Shown: positions 9,646 to 23,162 of the stretch, piece by piece
Layout: each line of letters starts with the position of its first letter
Numbering within the stretch: the stretch's first letter is position 1
Assembly: GCA_014155875.1 (NCBI GenBank)
Contig: JACEFZ010017841.1
Span: 620,001-684,000, forward strand
From: Cepaea nemoralis
Lineage: Eukaryota; Mollusca; Gastropoda; Stylommatophora; Helicidae
Reading direction: 5' to 3'
DNA length: 64,000 nucleotides
Translations under genes and position numbers: made by a program
Notes under the pieces: generated by a model
The model's database searches: none
What the model was told of the DNA's origin: nothing
Seen by the model: only the letters and a program-made list of their open reading frames with translations

Positions 9646-12083
9646 TGTCATATATTTTGAAAGGAGTGGGAGATCACTGTGGTGCATGCCCCATCTCTAA
9701 CAAAAGAAGTAGAGCCCCATCCTCTTCTATCTTCAATAACCCCAGAATATGAACCTTGAGTTATCTGCAGGCCTCGTTCTATTAAATTATGTCTAGGAGA
9801 TATAGATTATGGCCCTGGTGAGAATGGTAATTACTAACTGGGAATCTGCCCCTTCTCCAAGGATTCTGATAGCTCTGGAGCCCCCTTTTATTGGTTATCA
9901 AATCTGAGGAAAGTCTGGAGAATTTTCTCAGCCTGATTTAGATGAAGAAAACATGGATGTTGAGCAGTTGATAGATCTAGAGTCTTTTTATTTCCCCATT
10001 CAGTAAGTCATTATCAGTTAATTTATCTTTAAACAATCAAACACATAATCAATCACATCAGATTCTGACAACATGATGTACAAAGAAGTTGTTGACTCAC
10101 AGATAGGTTTGAACTGATAAATTAACAGAAGGTCAATTCATGTTAATCATTTATTGACTGGCCTGAGCCTTCTGGTCAGTACATACATCTCTATTGTGAT
10201 TTACACAAGATAATAGAAAAGTTGCACATTGGACCATAGTCCCAGACAATCAATCAAGCATCAATATATGAGATGTCAACAAGTGTGAAACATAGTAAAC
10301 ATTTTGATGTTGTACATATTAAGTGTGATGGTGATTCAACAATTATCTATCAGTTTCCTGAAATTGGGTGTGGTGTGTACCAATTTAGAAAGGTAACCTG
10401 GTGACTGGAAGATTAGGTAAGCCAGGGTCCATTGACTGATGGATCCACTTCAGGTCTGCCCGTATAGCTCCACTGAAGGCCTCCCCATACTCTGCTCATA
10501 GCCAAGTCCTCTTCCATCTCACTTGTGGTTCATCTCTTTCTCTCGGCTTCCCTCTGTCAGGTCTGATTTAGGTGGTTAGTTTGCTGATGTGTTGGGTGGT
10601 TGTTGGTATGTAGCCACCAAGATCACTGATGAATATTCACATAAATATATACATTCCTACCAATACAATATTCTAGAAGTAGGTCGGAAGAAATCTAAAT
10701 TCCTGAAGTAGGAACTAGTTCCCCTCCCCCTCTTTTCTCTCTAATCTAGTGTTGGGTTAATTTGGGGTGGTCAGAGTTTATCACACTGTGTACGCCTTGT
10801 ATCAACTGGTTCCTGCTGTATGTAAGTTCTCATTTGACCTGGGGTCAGTGAACGTGTACAGTAAGACAGTGACAAGAGTGAGAAGGTGTCAAGATGCATG
10901 TAAATAAATGACATACATTTATAACATTTCTTCCACTCAGTGGTGTTTATCGCGTGTATAAATAATTCTCTGTGTTTTCCCAATTAACTTCTTCTTCTTC
11001 TTCTTGTGTCTAATAACTCTCTTCCATTATCTGTTGTTGTTGTGATGTTGAGTGTTGGGTTGTGTGGTGTTGAGTGGTGTTGGGTTTTAAGTTATGTTGA
11101 GTAATGAGTTAAGTCCACTTCGTGTGATGGTGTTCCGCGAAGCACAACTTTCTCATGTAAAGCAATTCATGTGTGCCCTTATCTAATTAAATTTGACATA
11201 AATATAAATATTTATTCCGCCAAACCCTATTAATTCAATAGATGAAGGAGAAAGGAAAGATTGATTTCACTTTCAGTTTTCTAGATTGTAAATAGGCATA
11301 GATAAGTCTGTTTTAGAACAAGGCACTTGTTCTAGTACACGAACTGTCATTTCAGCTGTAGATAGTGATAGCATCTTTTATCAGTGTTTCTGGTGAAATG
11401 CACAAGATTGCTTTAGAATCATCACTTCTCACAGTTGTTTAAAATAGAATGTAGTAGTATAATGCACTTCTTAAAGTTAATAATTATCTCTAAGAATATC
11501 AGAGATTGCAGTTTCATCTAAGAGAATATTAGAGAGTCATTTTGCCCGGGAATGGCTCTGCGTCGTTAGAATCCACAGTCGAGCATTTTTACATTTCAGA
11601 GGTTTTAATTAATAATAATACATTTCAATTGACATCACAAACACTGGATACCGTTCTTTTGACACTTGATACATCGGGTTATCAGTTTAATCTAAGGCCT
11701 AACAAGCTCACCTAGGATCCAGACATTCTGCCTTGCCCATTGAAACTTTTGGTCACACAATCTTCTCACATCTGTTCATGAGGCGGGTTTCAGAAAAGAG
11801 TGCGGGCTTATTAACATTTCTGATGAAATAGTAACATATGCTAATTATGCTTTGGCGCGAAAGCGGGTCACATGTCCCTTTTCGTCCAATGGTCTTCCGA
11901 GCTTTGTCTGATGCAATCTTTCTAAGAATCCACGTCATCTGTCACCTATGCAGTTCCAGTTTCGATGTTAAGTTTTAAGTCCTAGTCTCCATTTGCGGTT
12001 GTGAAGTCAATTTCTTTTAATGTTGTTTCCTCCTTTTGCGGCAGGGGTTGGTAAATGAATAATGGTGGTTGCGTTATGCCACA
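9646..12083. mobile_element. 2,438-bp TG...CA insertion, probable solo LTR
   Basis: The segment starts TGTCATA, ends GCCACA, and is flanked by the 5-bp duplication acggt. TG...CA termini with a 5-bp duplication are the known signature of LTR-retroelement integration. No second copy of its start or end is visible inside, and no long open frame or protein motif is present, so a solo LTR left by LTR-LTR recombination is the simplest reading. A non-coding (LARD-like) element is the alternative. It is AT-rich, with a short (CTT)n run near 10990 and a tgttgggttgtg-type low-complexity patch near 11050. Orientation cannot be set from the sequence. Confidence 0.72.
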
Positions 12084-12133
12084 ACGGTGTGTGAGCTAGC
12101 AGACTCTAGCAGATGGATGTGAGTCACGGTGTG
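12084..12133. repeat. orphan unit of the 42-bp array after the insertion
   Basis: One unit (acggtgtgtgagctagcaga, then ctctagcagatggatgtgag) continues the array that stops at 9645. It starts with the right copy of the target duplication. Confidence 0.85.
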
Positions 12134-12530
12134 CACTATTGCAGAATAAAGAAAGCTAAAGGTGGTGCACTTTCCATGTCCTGGCTGTCCAGTGCGGCGA
12201 ATGCCTTTTCTGGACTCCAAGCAACAAACAAGGAGGACTGGTATGCCTGTTGGTTAGATGAACATTACTTGGCAGTTAGACATTTCCAAATCTGAAAACA
12301 TTACCACAAAAACAGAATATTTACAGTACGTGTGATTCTGGTCTACACATGTGGAATCTGGCGGGTGCTGTAGGGTATGTGCACTGTGCTGAGATTCCCC
12401 CTGTGTGACATACAGGGGGAGACTGAAACCTTCTGGAGATATTCATGTAACATAAAAGTGATCTTTGATAAAGTACAACAACCAACAAAACAATAAAACC
12501 AGCCAACATAACTGTACTAGATATACAGTT
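12134..12530. other. single-copy spacer
   Basis: About 400 bp with no repeat or gene that I can support. A 60-codon plus frame (12113-12295) starts inside the repeat unit and has no known motif. Confidence 0.5.
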
Positions 12531-12654
12531 GGGGAGAGAGAGATGTGTTAGCAATGGAGAGAGATATCTTTTGGGGAGAGAGAGATGTGTCAGCAATGGA
12601 GAGAAATATCTTTTGGAGAGAGAGAGAGATGTGTCAGCAATGGAGAGAGATATA
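12531..12654. repeat. small outlying cluster of the GA-rich satellite, 3 copies
   Basis: Three units with gtgtcagcaatggagagaga and atatcttttgg words match the large array at 15118-23740 in sequence and orientation, 2.5 kb before it starts. Confidence 0.85.
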
Positions 12655-13085
12655 TGCTAGGTAGCACTCTGTACTATACTAGGTGTGCTAGGTAGCACTC
12701 TGTACTATACTAGATATGCTAGGCAGCACTTCTGTACTATACTAGATATTCTAGGCAGCACTCTGTACTATACTAGATATGCTAGGCAGCACTCTGTACT
12801 ATACTAGATGTGCTAGGCAGCACTCTGTACTATACTAGATGTGCTAGGCAGCACTCTGTACTATACTAGATATGCTAGGCATCACTCTGTACTATACTAG
12901 ATATGCTAGGCAGCACTCTTGTACTATACTAGATGTGCTAGGTAGCACTCTGTACTATACTAGATGTGGTACATAGCACACTGTGTACTATACTAGATGT
13001 GCTAGGCAGCACAACATACTATACTAGATGTGCTAGGTAGCACTCTGTACTATATTAGATATGTTAGGCAGCACTCTGTAACTGT
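12655..13085. repeat. 31-bp tandem repeat, about 14 copies
   Basis: The unit contains tgctaggcagcactctgtac followed by tatactagatg, with a regular 31-bp period. Variation is mostly gg(c/t)agc and tatgct/gtgcta substitutions with a few one-base insertions. It abuts the next array directly. Confidence 0.9.
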
Positions 13086-14145
13086 TGACATGATGACAAT
13101 AAAACAGATGGATTACTGTACCATGCAGACAAGAAGACAATAAAACAGATGGATGACTGTACTAGGCAGTCTAGAAGACAATGAAACAGATGGTTGACTG
13201 TACTAGGCAGACAAGACAATAAAATTGAGGATGACTGTACCATGCAGACAAGAAGACAATGAAACAGATGGATCACTGTACCATGCGGACAAGAAGACAA
13301 TGAAACAGATGGATGACTGTACTAGACAGACAGACAAGAAGACAATAAAACAGATGGATGACTGTACAATGCAGACAAGAAGACAATGAAACAGATGGAT
13401 GACTGTACCATGCAGACAAGAAGACAAACAGATGGATCACTGTACTAGACAGACAGACAAGAAGACAATAAAACAGATGGATGACTGTACCATGCAGACA
13501 AGAAGACAATGAAACAGATGGATCACTGTACTAGACAGACAGACAAGAAGACAATAAAACAGATGGATGACTGTACCATGCAGATAAGAAGACAATGAAA
13601 CAGATGGATGACTGTACTAGGCAGACAAGAAGACAATAAAACAGATGGATGACTGTACCATGCAGACAAGAAGACAATGAAACAGATGGATCACTGTGAC
13701 AGACAAGAAGACAATAAAACAGATGGATGACTGTACCATGCAGACAAAAAGACAATGAAACAGATGGATGACTGTACTAGTCAGACAAGAAGACAATGAA
13801 ACAGATGGATGACTGTACTGGGCAGACAAGAAGACAATAAAACAGGATTACTGTACCATACAGACAAGAAGACAATGAAACAGATGGATGACTGTACTAG
13901 GCAGACAGGAAGACAATAAAACAGATTGATGACTGTACTAGGCAGACAAGAAGACAATGAAACAGATGGATTACTGTAGTATGCAGACAAGAAGACAATG
14001 AAACAGATGGATGACTGTACTAGGCAGACAAGAAGACAATAAAACAGATGGATTACTGTAGTATGCAGACAAGAAGACAATGAAACAGAGGGATTACTAT
14101 ATCAGGCAGACAAGAAGGCAATGAAACAGATGGATAGATTCCATC
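13086..14145. repeat. about 41-bp tandem repeat, about 25 copies
   Basis: The unit contains agacaagaagacaatgaaac followed by agatggatgactgtac and (t/c)a(g/t)gc. The period is 41-42 bp, with longer units that carry extra agac copies (agacagacagacaag). Minus-strand frames here read as repeated CLHGTVIHLFHCLLV-type peptides and are not genes. Confidence 0.9.
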
Positions 14146-15062
14146 AAGGTGATTATACTAGACACACACACAGAAACTCAACACAGTCCACACGCCACAA
14201 AGAGCTGGTGCTCTCCTCCTCTGCTTAACGATAACAGTTGACCACAAGTTGTGATAGGGGTAGATCACAGACCCACCCCTGTTAATGCCGCTATTAAAAT
14301 GAGAGAGGTTCTAGGAAGAGCCAGGCCATTGGGGATTTTCGTTGGAATGATTGGTTCTGTCTTGGAAATGAAAGTTGTACCAGAAGTAGTGGCACACACA
14401 ACAAGCTGAGACAGCAGACAAGCCCAGAAACACACACAAGCCCTGAAATACACGCACACCAGGCTCAAGGACGCACACCACAAAACTAAAACATAGTCAA
14501 GCGCGCACGCATATACACGCATCAATGTCATATTCGCACTAATCACAAGTGGACAGACTGCACACTGCTGCTGGTGATGTGTGCTTCATAAATTTGCCAT
14601 GTGATAAATGTTGAACCAGTCTTGTGAACAATCAATAACACACATAACGGACATGAGGAGGGCTGCGACCTGGCTCACAGCTGACATCTCACTGCATGAC
14701 CTTGTACTACACCTTCACCTTTGACACGGAGATATCTTAGAACACTTCAGTTTGTCACACCCAGATTGTTGGGATGGTGGGCGGTTGGGTATGTTATTTT
14801 TGCATATCCTATTTACAGGCCATTGCAGTCAACGCCAACATTTTCAGCTGCTGCTATTGATGTCTTGGCAAGATTTACGTTCAGTAGTTTGCCATTGCTT
14901 TATCAATGACAGGCTCACACACCTTTCCGTAAGAAATCAACGCGACGCGATCCGCTGCCGAATATCGCGATCCGCTGCCGAATATCGCGCAGCTGTGTTT
15001 CGTACGTGGGTATAAGGGATTACGAACAGCGTCCTTAACTCCTTCGCCAGGGGGACTTTCGT
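14146..15062. other. single-copy spacer with poly-G tract at its right end
   Basis: About 900 bp. It holds a 55-codon plus-strand frame between stops (14242-14406) with no recognised domain or clear splice sites, and a direct duplication of cgcgatccgctgccgaatat near 14947-14988. At 15063-15079 there is a run of 17 G. No gene is supported. Confidence 0.5.
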
Positions 15063-15117
15063 GGGGGGGGGGGGGGGGGTGGAGGAGGGGGGTATTAAAC
15101 CAATGGGAATATGTTTA

Positions 15118-15225
15118 TCTAGAAGAGAGAGGTGTCAACAATGGACAGAGGTATCTTTTGGGGAGCGAGTGTGAGGTGCCAACAATAGAGAGAGATTTTT
15201 TGGAGAGTAAGAGTGAGGTGTGAAC

Positions 15226-15280
<55 letters not shown>

Positions 15281-15578
15281 TTTGGGGAGAGAGAGATGTC
15301 AACAATGGAGAGAGATATCTTTTTGGGAGAGAGAGGTGTCAACAATGGAGAGAGAGATTTTTTGGGGAGAGAGAGAGGTCTCAACAATGGAGAGAGAGAG
15401 ATGTCAACAATGGAGACAGAGATTTTTTGGGGAGAGAGAGTGAGGTGTGAACAATGGAGTGAGATATCTTTACGGAGAGAGAGAGATGTCAACAATGGAG
15501 AGAAATATCTTTTTGGGAGAGAGAGATGTCAACAATGGAGACAGAGATTTTTTGGGGAGAGAGAGTGAGGTGTGAACA

Positions 15579-15616
<38 letters not shown>

Positions 15617-16372
15617 GAACAATGGAGAGAGATATCTTTTGGGGAGAGAGAGAGGTCTCAACAATGGAGAGATATATCTTTTGGGGAGAGAGAGAGGTCT
15701 CAACAATCGAGAGAGAGATGTCTTTTGGGAAAGAGAGATGTCAACAATGTAGTGAGCTATCTTTTGGGGAGAGAGAGAGAGGTCTCAACAATGGAGAGAG
15801 AGGTCTCAACAATGGAGAGAGAGATCTTTTGGGGAGAGAGAGAGGTCTCAACAATCGAGAGAGAGATGTCTTTTGGGAGAGAGAGATGTCAACAATGGAG
15901 TGAGCTATCTTTTGGGGAGAGAGAGATGTCAACAATGGAGAGATATATCTTTTGGGGAGAGATGTCAACAATGGAGAGAGATATCTTTTGGGGAGAGATG
16001 TCAACAATGGAGAGAGATATCTTTTGGGGAGAGAGAGAGATGTGTCAACAATGGAACTAGATATCTTTTGGGGAGAGAGAGGTCTCAACAATAGAGAGAG
16101 ATATCTTTTGGGGAGAGAGAGATGTGTCAACAATGGAGAGATATATCTTTTGTGGAGAGAGAGAGATGTGTCAGCAATGGAGAGAGATATCTTTTGGGGA
16201 GAGAGAGAGAGAGATGTGTCAGCAATGGAGAGAGAAATCTTTTGGGGAGAGAGAGATATATCAACAATGGAGAGAGATATCTTTTTGGGAGAGAGAGGTG
16301 TCAACAATGGAGAGAGAGACTTTTGGGAGAGAGAGAGAGGTCTCAACAATGGAGAGAGAGAGAGATGTGAAC

Positions 16373-16438
<66 letters not shown>

Positions 16439-16505
16439 TCAACAATGGAGACAGAGATTTTTTGGGGAGAGAGAGTGAGGTGTGAAAAATGGAGAGAGAT
16501 ATCTT

Positions 16506-16575
<70 letters not shown>

Positions 16576-16664
16576 TCAACAATGGAGAGAAATATCTTTT
16601 TGGGAGAGAGAGATGTCAACAATGGAGACAGAGATTTTTTGGGAAGAGAGAGTGAGGTGTGAAC

Positions 16665-16701
<37 letters not shown>

Positions 16702-19700
16702 GAACAATGGAGAGAGATATCTTTTGGCGAGAGAGAGGTGTGTCAACAATGGAGAGAGATATCTTTAGGGAGAGAGAGATGTCAACAATGGAGAGAGATA
16801 TCTTTTGGGGAGAGAGAGAGGTCTCAACAATGGAGAGAGATATCTTTTGGGGAGAGAGAGAGGTCTCAACAATCGAGAGAGAGATGTCTTTTGGGAGAGA
16901 GAGATGTCAACAATGGAGTGAGCTATCTTTTGGGGAGAGAGAGATGTCAACAATGGAGAGATATATCTTTTGGGGAGAGATGTCAACAATGGAGAGAGAT
17001 ATCTTTTGGGGAGAGATGTCAACAATGGAGAGAGATATCTTTTGGGGAGAGAGAGAGATGTGTCAACAATGGAACTAGATATCTTTTGGGGAGAGAGAGG
17101 TCTCAACAATAGAGAGAGATATCTTTTGGGGAGAGAGAGATGTGTCAACAATGGAGAGATATATCTTTTGGGGAGAGAGAGAGATGTGTCAGCAATGGAG
17201 AGAGATATCTTTTGGGGAGAGAGAGAGAGATGTGTCAGCAATGGAGAGAGAAATCTTTTGGGGAGAGAGAGAGATGTGTCAGCAATGGAGAGAGATATTT
17301 TTTGGGGAGAGAGAGATGTGTCAGCAATGGAGAGAGATATCTTTTGGGGAGAGAGAGAGATGTGTCAGCAATGGAGAGAGATGTGTCAGCAATGGAGAGA
17401 AATCTTTTGGGGAAAGAGAGAGGAGATGTGTCAGCAATGGAGAGAGAAATCTTTATTTGGGGGGGGGGGGGGGAGAGATGTGCCAGCAATGGAGACAGAA
17501 ATCTTTTGGGGGGAGAGAGATGTCAACAATGGAGAGAGATATCTTTTGGGGAGAGAGAGAGATGTCAACAATGGAGACAGAAATCTTTGGGGAAGAGAGA
17601 GAGATGTGTCAACAATGGAGAGAGAAATCTTTTGGGGAGAGAGAGATGTCAACAATGGAGAGAGATTTATTTTGGGGAGAGAGAGATGTCAACAATGGAG
17701 AGAGAATTATTTTGTGGAGAGAGAGATGTCAACAATGGAGAGAGATTTATTTTGGGGAGAGAGAGATGTCAACAATGGAGAGAGATTTTTTGGGGAGAGA
17801 TGTCAACAATGGAGAGAGGTATCTTTTGGGGAGAGAGAGATGTCAACAATGGAGAGAGATATCTTTTGGGGAGAGAGAGATGTGTCAACAATGGAGACAG
17901 AAATCTTTTGGGGAGAGAGAGATGTCAACAATGGAGAGAGATATCTTTTGGGGAGAGAGAGATGTGTCAACAATGGAGAGAGATATCTTTTGGGGGGAGA
18001 GAGAGGTCTCAACAATGTAGAGAGATATCTTTTGGGGAGAGAGAGAGAGAGGTGTCAAAAATGGAGAGAGATATCTTTTGGGGAGAGAGAGAGGTCTCAA
18101 CAATGGAGAGAGATATCTTTTGGGGAGAGAGAGAGGTCTCAACAATGGAGAGAGATATCTTTTGGGGAGAGAGAGAGGTGTCAACAATGGAGAGAGATCT
18201 TTTGGAGAGAGAGAGGTCTCAACAATGGAGAGAGATATCTTTTGGAGAGAGAGAGAGGTCTCAACAATGAAGAGAGATATCTTTTGGGGAGAGAGAGAGA
18301 GGTGTCAACAATGGAGAGAGATATCTTTTGGAGAGAGAGAGAGAGAGGTCTCAACAATGGAGAGAGATATCTTTAGGGAGAGAGAGATGTCAACAATGGA
18401 GAGCGATTTTTTGGGGAGAGAGAGTGAAGTGTGAACAATGGAGAGAGATGAGAGGTGTCAACAGTGGAGAGAGATATCTTTTGGGGAGAGAGAGAGGTCT
18501 AAAAAATGGAGAGAGATATCTTTAGGGATAGAGAGATTTCAACAATGGAGAGCGATTTTTTGGGGAGGGAGAGTGGAGTGTGAACAATGGAGAGAGATGA
18601 GAGATGTCAACAATGGAGAGAGATTTCTGTTGGGGAGAGAGAGATGTGTCAGCAATGGAGAGACATATCTTTTGGGGAGAGAGAGATGTGTCAGCAATGG
18701 AGAGAGATATCTTTTGGGGAGAGAGAGATGTGTCAGCAATGGAGAGAGAAATCATTTGGGGAGAGAGAGATGTGTCAGCAATGGAGAGAGAAATCTTTTG
18801 GGGAGAGAGAGATGTGTCAGCAATGGAGACAGAAATCTTTTGGGGGGAGAGAGATGTCAACAATGGAGAGAAATTTATTTTGGGGAGAGAGAGATGTCAA
18901 CAATGGAGAGAGATTTATTTTGGGGAGAGAGAGATGTCAACAATGGAGAGAGATATATTTTGGGGAGAGAGAGATGTCAACAATGGAGAGAGATTTTTTG
19001 GGGAGAGATAACAATGGAGAGAGATTTTTTGGGGAGAGATGTCAACAATGGAGAGAGGTATCTTTTGGGGAGAGAGAGATGTGTCAGCAATGGAGACAGA
19101 AATCTTTTGGGGAGAGAGAGAGAGATGTCAACAATGGAGAGAGATATCTTTTGGAAGAGAGAGATGTGTCAACAATGGAGAGAGATATCTGTTGGGGGGA
19201 GAGAGAGGTCTAAACAATGGAGAGAGATATCTTTTGGGGAGAGAGAGAGAGATGTGTCAGCAATGGAGAGAGATATCTTTTGGGGAGAGAGATGTGTCAG
19301 CAATGAAGAGAGAGATCTTTTGGGGAGAGAGAGAGGTCTCAACAATGAAGAGAGATATCTTTTGGGGAGAGAGAGAGAGGTGTCAACAATGGAGAGAGAT
19401 ATCTTTTGGAGAGAGAGAGAGGTCTCAACAATGGAGAGAGATATCTTTAGGGAGAGAGAGATGTCAACAATGGAGAGCGATTTTTTGGGGAGAGAGAGTG
19501 AAGTGTGAACAATGGAGAGAGATGAGAGGTGTCAACAATGGAGAGAGATATCTTTTGGAGAGAGAGAGAGGTCTCAACAATGGAGAGAGATATCTTTAGG
19601 GAGAGAGAGATTTCAACAATGGAGAGCGATTTTTTGGGGAGAGAGAGTGGAGTGTGAACAATGGAGAGAGATGAGAGATGTCAACAATGGAGAGAGATTT

Positions 19701-20533
19701 TTGTTGGGGAGAGAGAGATGTGTCAGCAATGGAGAGACATATCTTTTGGGGAGAGAGAGATGTGTCAGCAATGGAGAGAGATATCTTTTGGGGAGAGAGA
19801 GATGTGTCAGCAATGGAGAGAGAAATCATTTGGGGAGAGAGAGAGATGTGTCAGCAATGGAGAGAGAAATCTTTTGGGGAGAGAGAGATGTGTCAGCAAT
19901 GGAGACAAATCTTTTGGGGGGAGAGAGATGTCAACAATGGAGAGAAATTTATTTTGGAGAGAGAGAGATGTCAACAATGGAGAGAGATTTATTTTGGGGA
20001 GAGAGAGATGTCAACAATGGAGAGAGATTTATTTTGGGGAGAGAGAGATGTCAACAATGGAGAGAGATTTTTTGGGGAGAGATAACAATGGAGAGAGATT
20101 TTTTGGGGAGAGATGTCAACAATGGAGAGAGGTATCTTTTGGGGAGAAAGAGAGAGATGTCAACAATGGAGAGAGATATCTTTTGGGGGGAGAGAGAGGT
20201 CTAAACAATGGAGAGAGATATCTTTTGGGGGGAGAGAGAGATGTGTCAACAATGGAGAGATATATCTTTTGGGGAGAGAGATGTGTCAGCAATGGAGAGA
20301 CATATCTTTTGGGGGGAGAGAGAGAGAGAGATGTGTCAGCAATGGAGAGAGAAATCTTTTGGGGAGAGAGAGAGATGTGTCAGCAATGGAGAGAGATATC
20401 TTTTGGGGAGAGAGAGAGAGAGGTCTCAACAATGGAGAGAGATATCTTTTGGGGAGAGAGAGAGGTCTCAACAATGGAGAGAGATATCTTTTGGGGAGAG
20501 AGAGAGGTGTCAACAATGGAGAGATATATCTTT

Positions 20534-20566
<33 letters not shown>

Positions 20567-22878
20567 CTCAACAATGGAGAGAGATATCTTTTGGGGAGAG
20601 AGAGAGGTCTCAACAATGAAGAGAGATATCTTTTGGGGAGAGAGAGAGAGGTGTCAACAATGGAGATATCTTTTGGGGAGAGAGAGAGGTCTCAACAATG
20701 AAGAGAGATATCTTTTGGGGAGAGAGAGATGTCAACAATGGAGAGCGATTTTTGGGGGAGAGAGAGTGAAGTGTGAACAATGGAGAGAGATGAGAGGTGT
20801 CAACAATGGAGAGAGATATCTTTTGGGGAGAGAGAGAGGTCTCAACAATGGAGAGAGATATCTTTAGGGAGAGAGAGATGTCAACAATGGAGAGCGATAT
20901 TTTGGGGAGAGAGAGTGAAGTGTGAACAATGGAGAGAGATGAGAGATGTCAACAATGGAGAGAGATTTCTGTTGGGGAGAGAGAGATGTGTCAGCAATAG
21001 AGAGAGATATCTTTTGGGGAGAGAGAGATGTGCCAGCAATGGAGAGAGATATCTTTTGGGGAGAGAGAGAGATGTGTCAGCAATGGAGAGAGAAATCTTT
21101 TGGGGAGAGAGAGAGATGTCAACAATGGAGAGAGATATCTTTTGGGGAGAGAGAGATGTGTCAACAATGGAGAGAGAGAGATGTGTCAACAATGGAGAGA
21201 GATATCTTTTCTTTTGGGGGGGGGGGGGGGGAGAGAGGTCTCAACAATGTAGAGAGATATCTTTTGGGGAGAGAGAGATGTCAACAATGGAGAGAGATAT
21301 CTTTTGGGGAGAGAGAGAGGTGTCAACAATGGAGAGAGATATCTTTTGGAGAGAGAGAGGGAGGTGTCAACAATGGAGAGATATATCTTTTGGAGAGAGA
21401 GAGAGAGGTCTTAACAATGGAGAGAGATATCTTTTGGGGAGAGAGAGAGAGATCTCAACAATGAAGAGAGATATCTTTTGGGGAGAGAGAGAGATCTCAA
21501 CAATGAAGAGAGATATCTTTTGGGGAGAGAGAGAGGTCTCAACAATGGAGAGAGATATATTTAGGGAGAGAGAGATGTCAACAATGGAGAGCAATTTTTT
21601 GGGGAGAGAGAGTGAAGTGTGAACAATGGAGAGAGATGAGAGGTGTCAACAATGGAGAGAGATATCTTTCGGGGAGAGAGAGAGGTCTCAACAATGGAGA
21701 GAGATATCTTTAGGGAGAGAGGGATGTCAATAATGGAGAGCGATTTTTTGGGGAGAGAGAGTGAAGTGTGAACAATGGAGAGAGATGAGAGATGTCAACA
21801 ATGGAGAGAGATTTCTGTTGGGGAGAAAGATGTGTCAGCAATGGAGAGAGATATCTTTTGGGGAGAGAGAGAGAGATGTGTCAGCAATGGAGAGAGAAAT
21901 CTTTTGGGGAGAGAGAGAGATGTGTCAGCAATGGAGAGAGAAATCTTTTGGGGAGAGAGAGAGAGATGTGTCAGCAATGGAGAGAGAAATCTTTTGGGGA
22001 GAGAGAGATGTCAACAATGGAGAGAGATATCTTTTGGGGAGAGAGAGAGATGTCAACAATGGAGACAGAAATCTTTTGGGAAGAGAGAGATGTCAACAAT
22101 GGAGAGAGATTTATTTTGGGGAGAGAGAGATGTCAACAATGGAGAGAGATTTATTTTGGGGAGAGAGAGATGTCAACAATGGAGAGAGATTTATTTGGGG
22201 GAGAGAGAGAGAGAGATGTCAACAATGGAGAGAGATTTATTTTGGAGAGAGAGAGAGATGTCAACAATGGAGAGAGATTTTTTGGGGAGAGATAACAATG
22301 GAGAGAGATTATTTGGGGAGAGATGTCAACAATGGAGAGAGGTATCTTTTGGGGAGAGAGAGATGTGTCAGCAATGGAGACAGAAATCTTTTGGGGAGAG
22401 AGAGAGAGAGATGTGTCAACAATGGAGAGAGATATCTTTTGGGGAGAGAGATGTCAACAATGGAGAGAGATTTATTTTGGGGGGAGAGAGATATCAACAA
22501 TGGAGAGAGATTTTTGGGGGAGAGGTGTCAACAATGGAGAGAGGTATCTTTTGGGGAGAGACAGGTGTCAACAATGGAGAGAGGTATCTTTTGGGGAGAG
22601 ACAGATGTCAACAATGGAGAGAGGTATCTTTTGGGGAGAGACAGATGTCAACAATGGAGTGATATATCTTTTGGGGAGATAGAGATGTCAGCAATGGAGA
22701 GCGATTTTTTGGGGAGAGAGAGTGAAGTGTGAACAATGGAGAGAGATGAGAGGTGTCAACAATGGAGAGAGATATCTTTTGGGGAGAGAGAGGTCTCAAC
22801 AATGGAGAGAGATATCCTTAGGGAGAGAGAAATAACAATGGAGAGCGATTTTTTGGGGAGAGAGAGTGAAGTGTGAAC

Positions 22879-22934
<56 letters not shown>

Positions 22935-23106
22935 TCACAATGGAGAGAGGTCTCTTTTGGGGATAGAGAGGTGTCAACAATGGAGAGATATATCTTTTTG
23001 AGGGGAGAGAGGTGACAACAATGGAGAGAGAGATTTTTGGGGAGAGAGGTGTGAACCATGGAGAGCGATTTCTGGAGAGTTGTGAACGATGGAGAGATAT
23101 CTTTTG

Positions 23107-23162
<56 letters not shown>

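Noticed and set aside
9646..12083. Cut-and-paste DNA transposon
   Set aside because: There are no clear terminal inverted repeats beyond the short TGT...ACA, and TG...CA with a 5-bp duplication fits LTR integration better.
14242..14406. 55-codon stop-to-stop frame that looked like a possible exon
   Set aside because: No similarity that I recognise and no convincing acceptor or donor.
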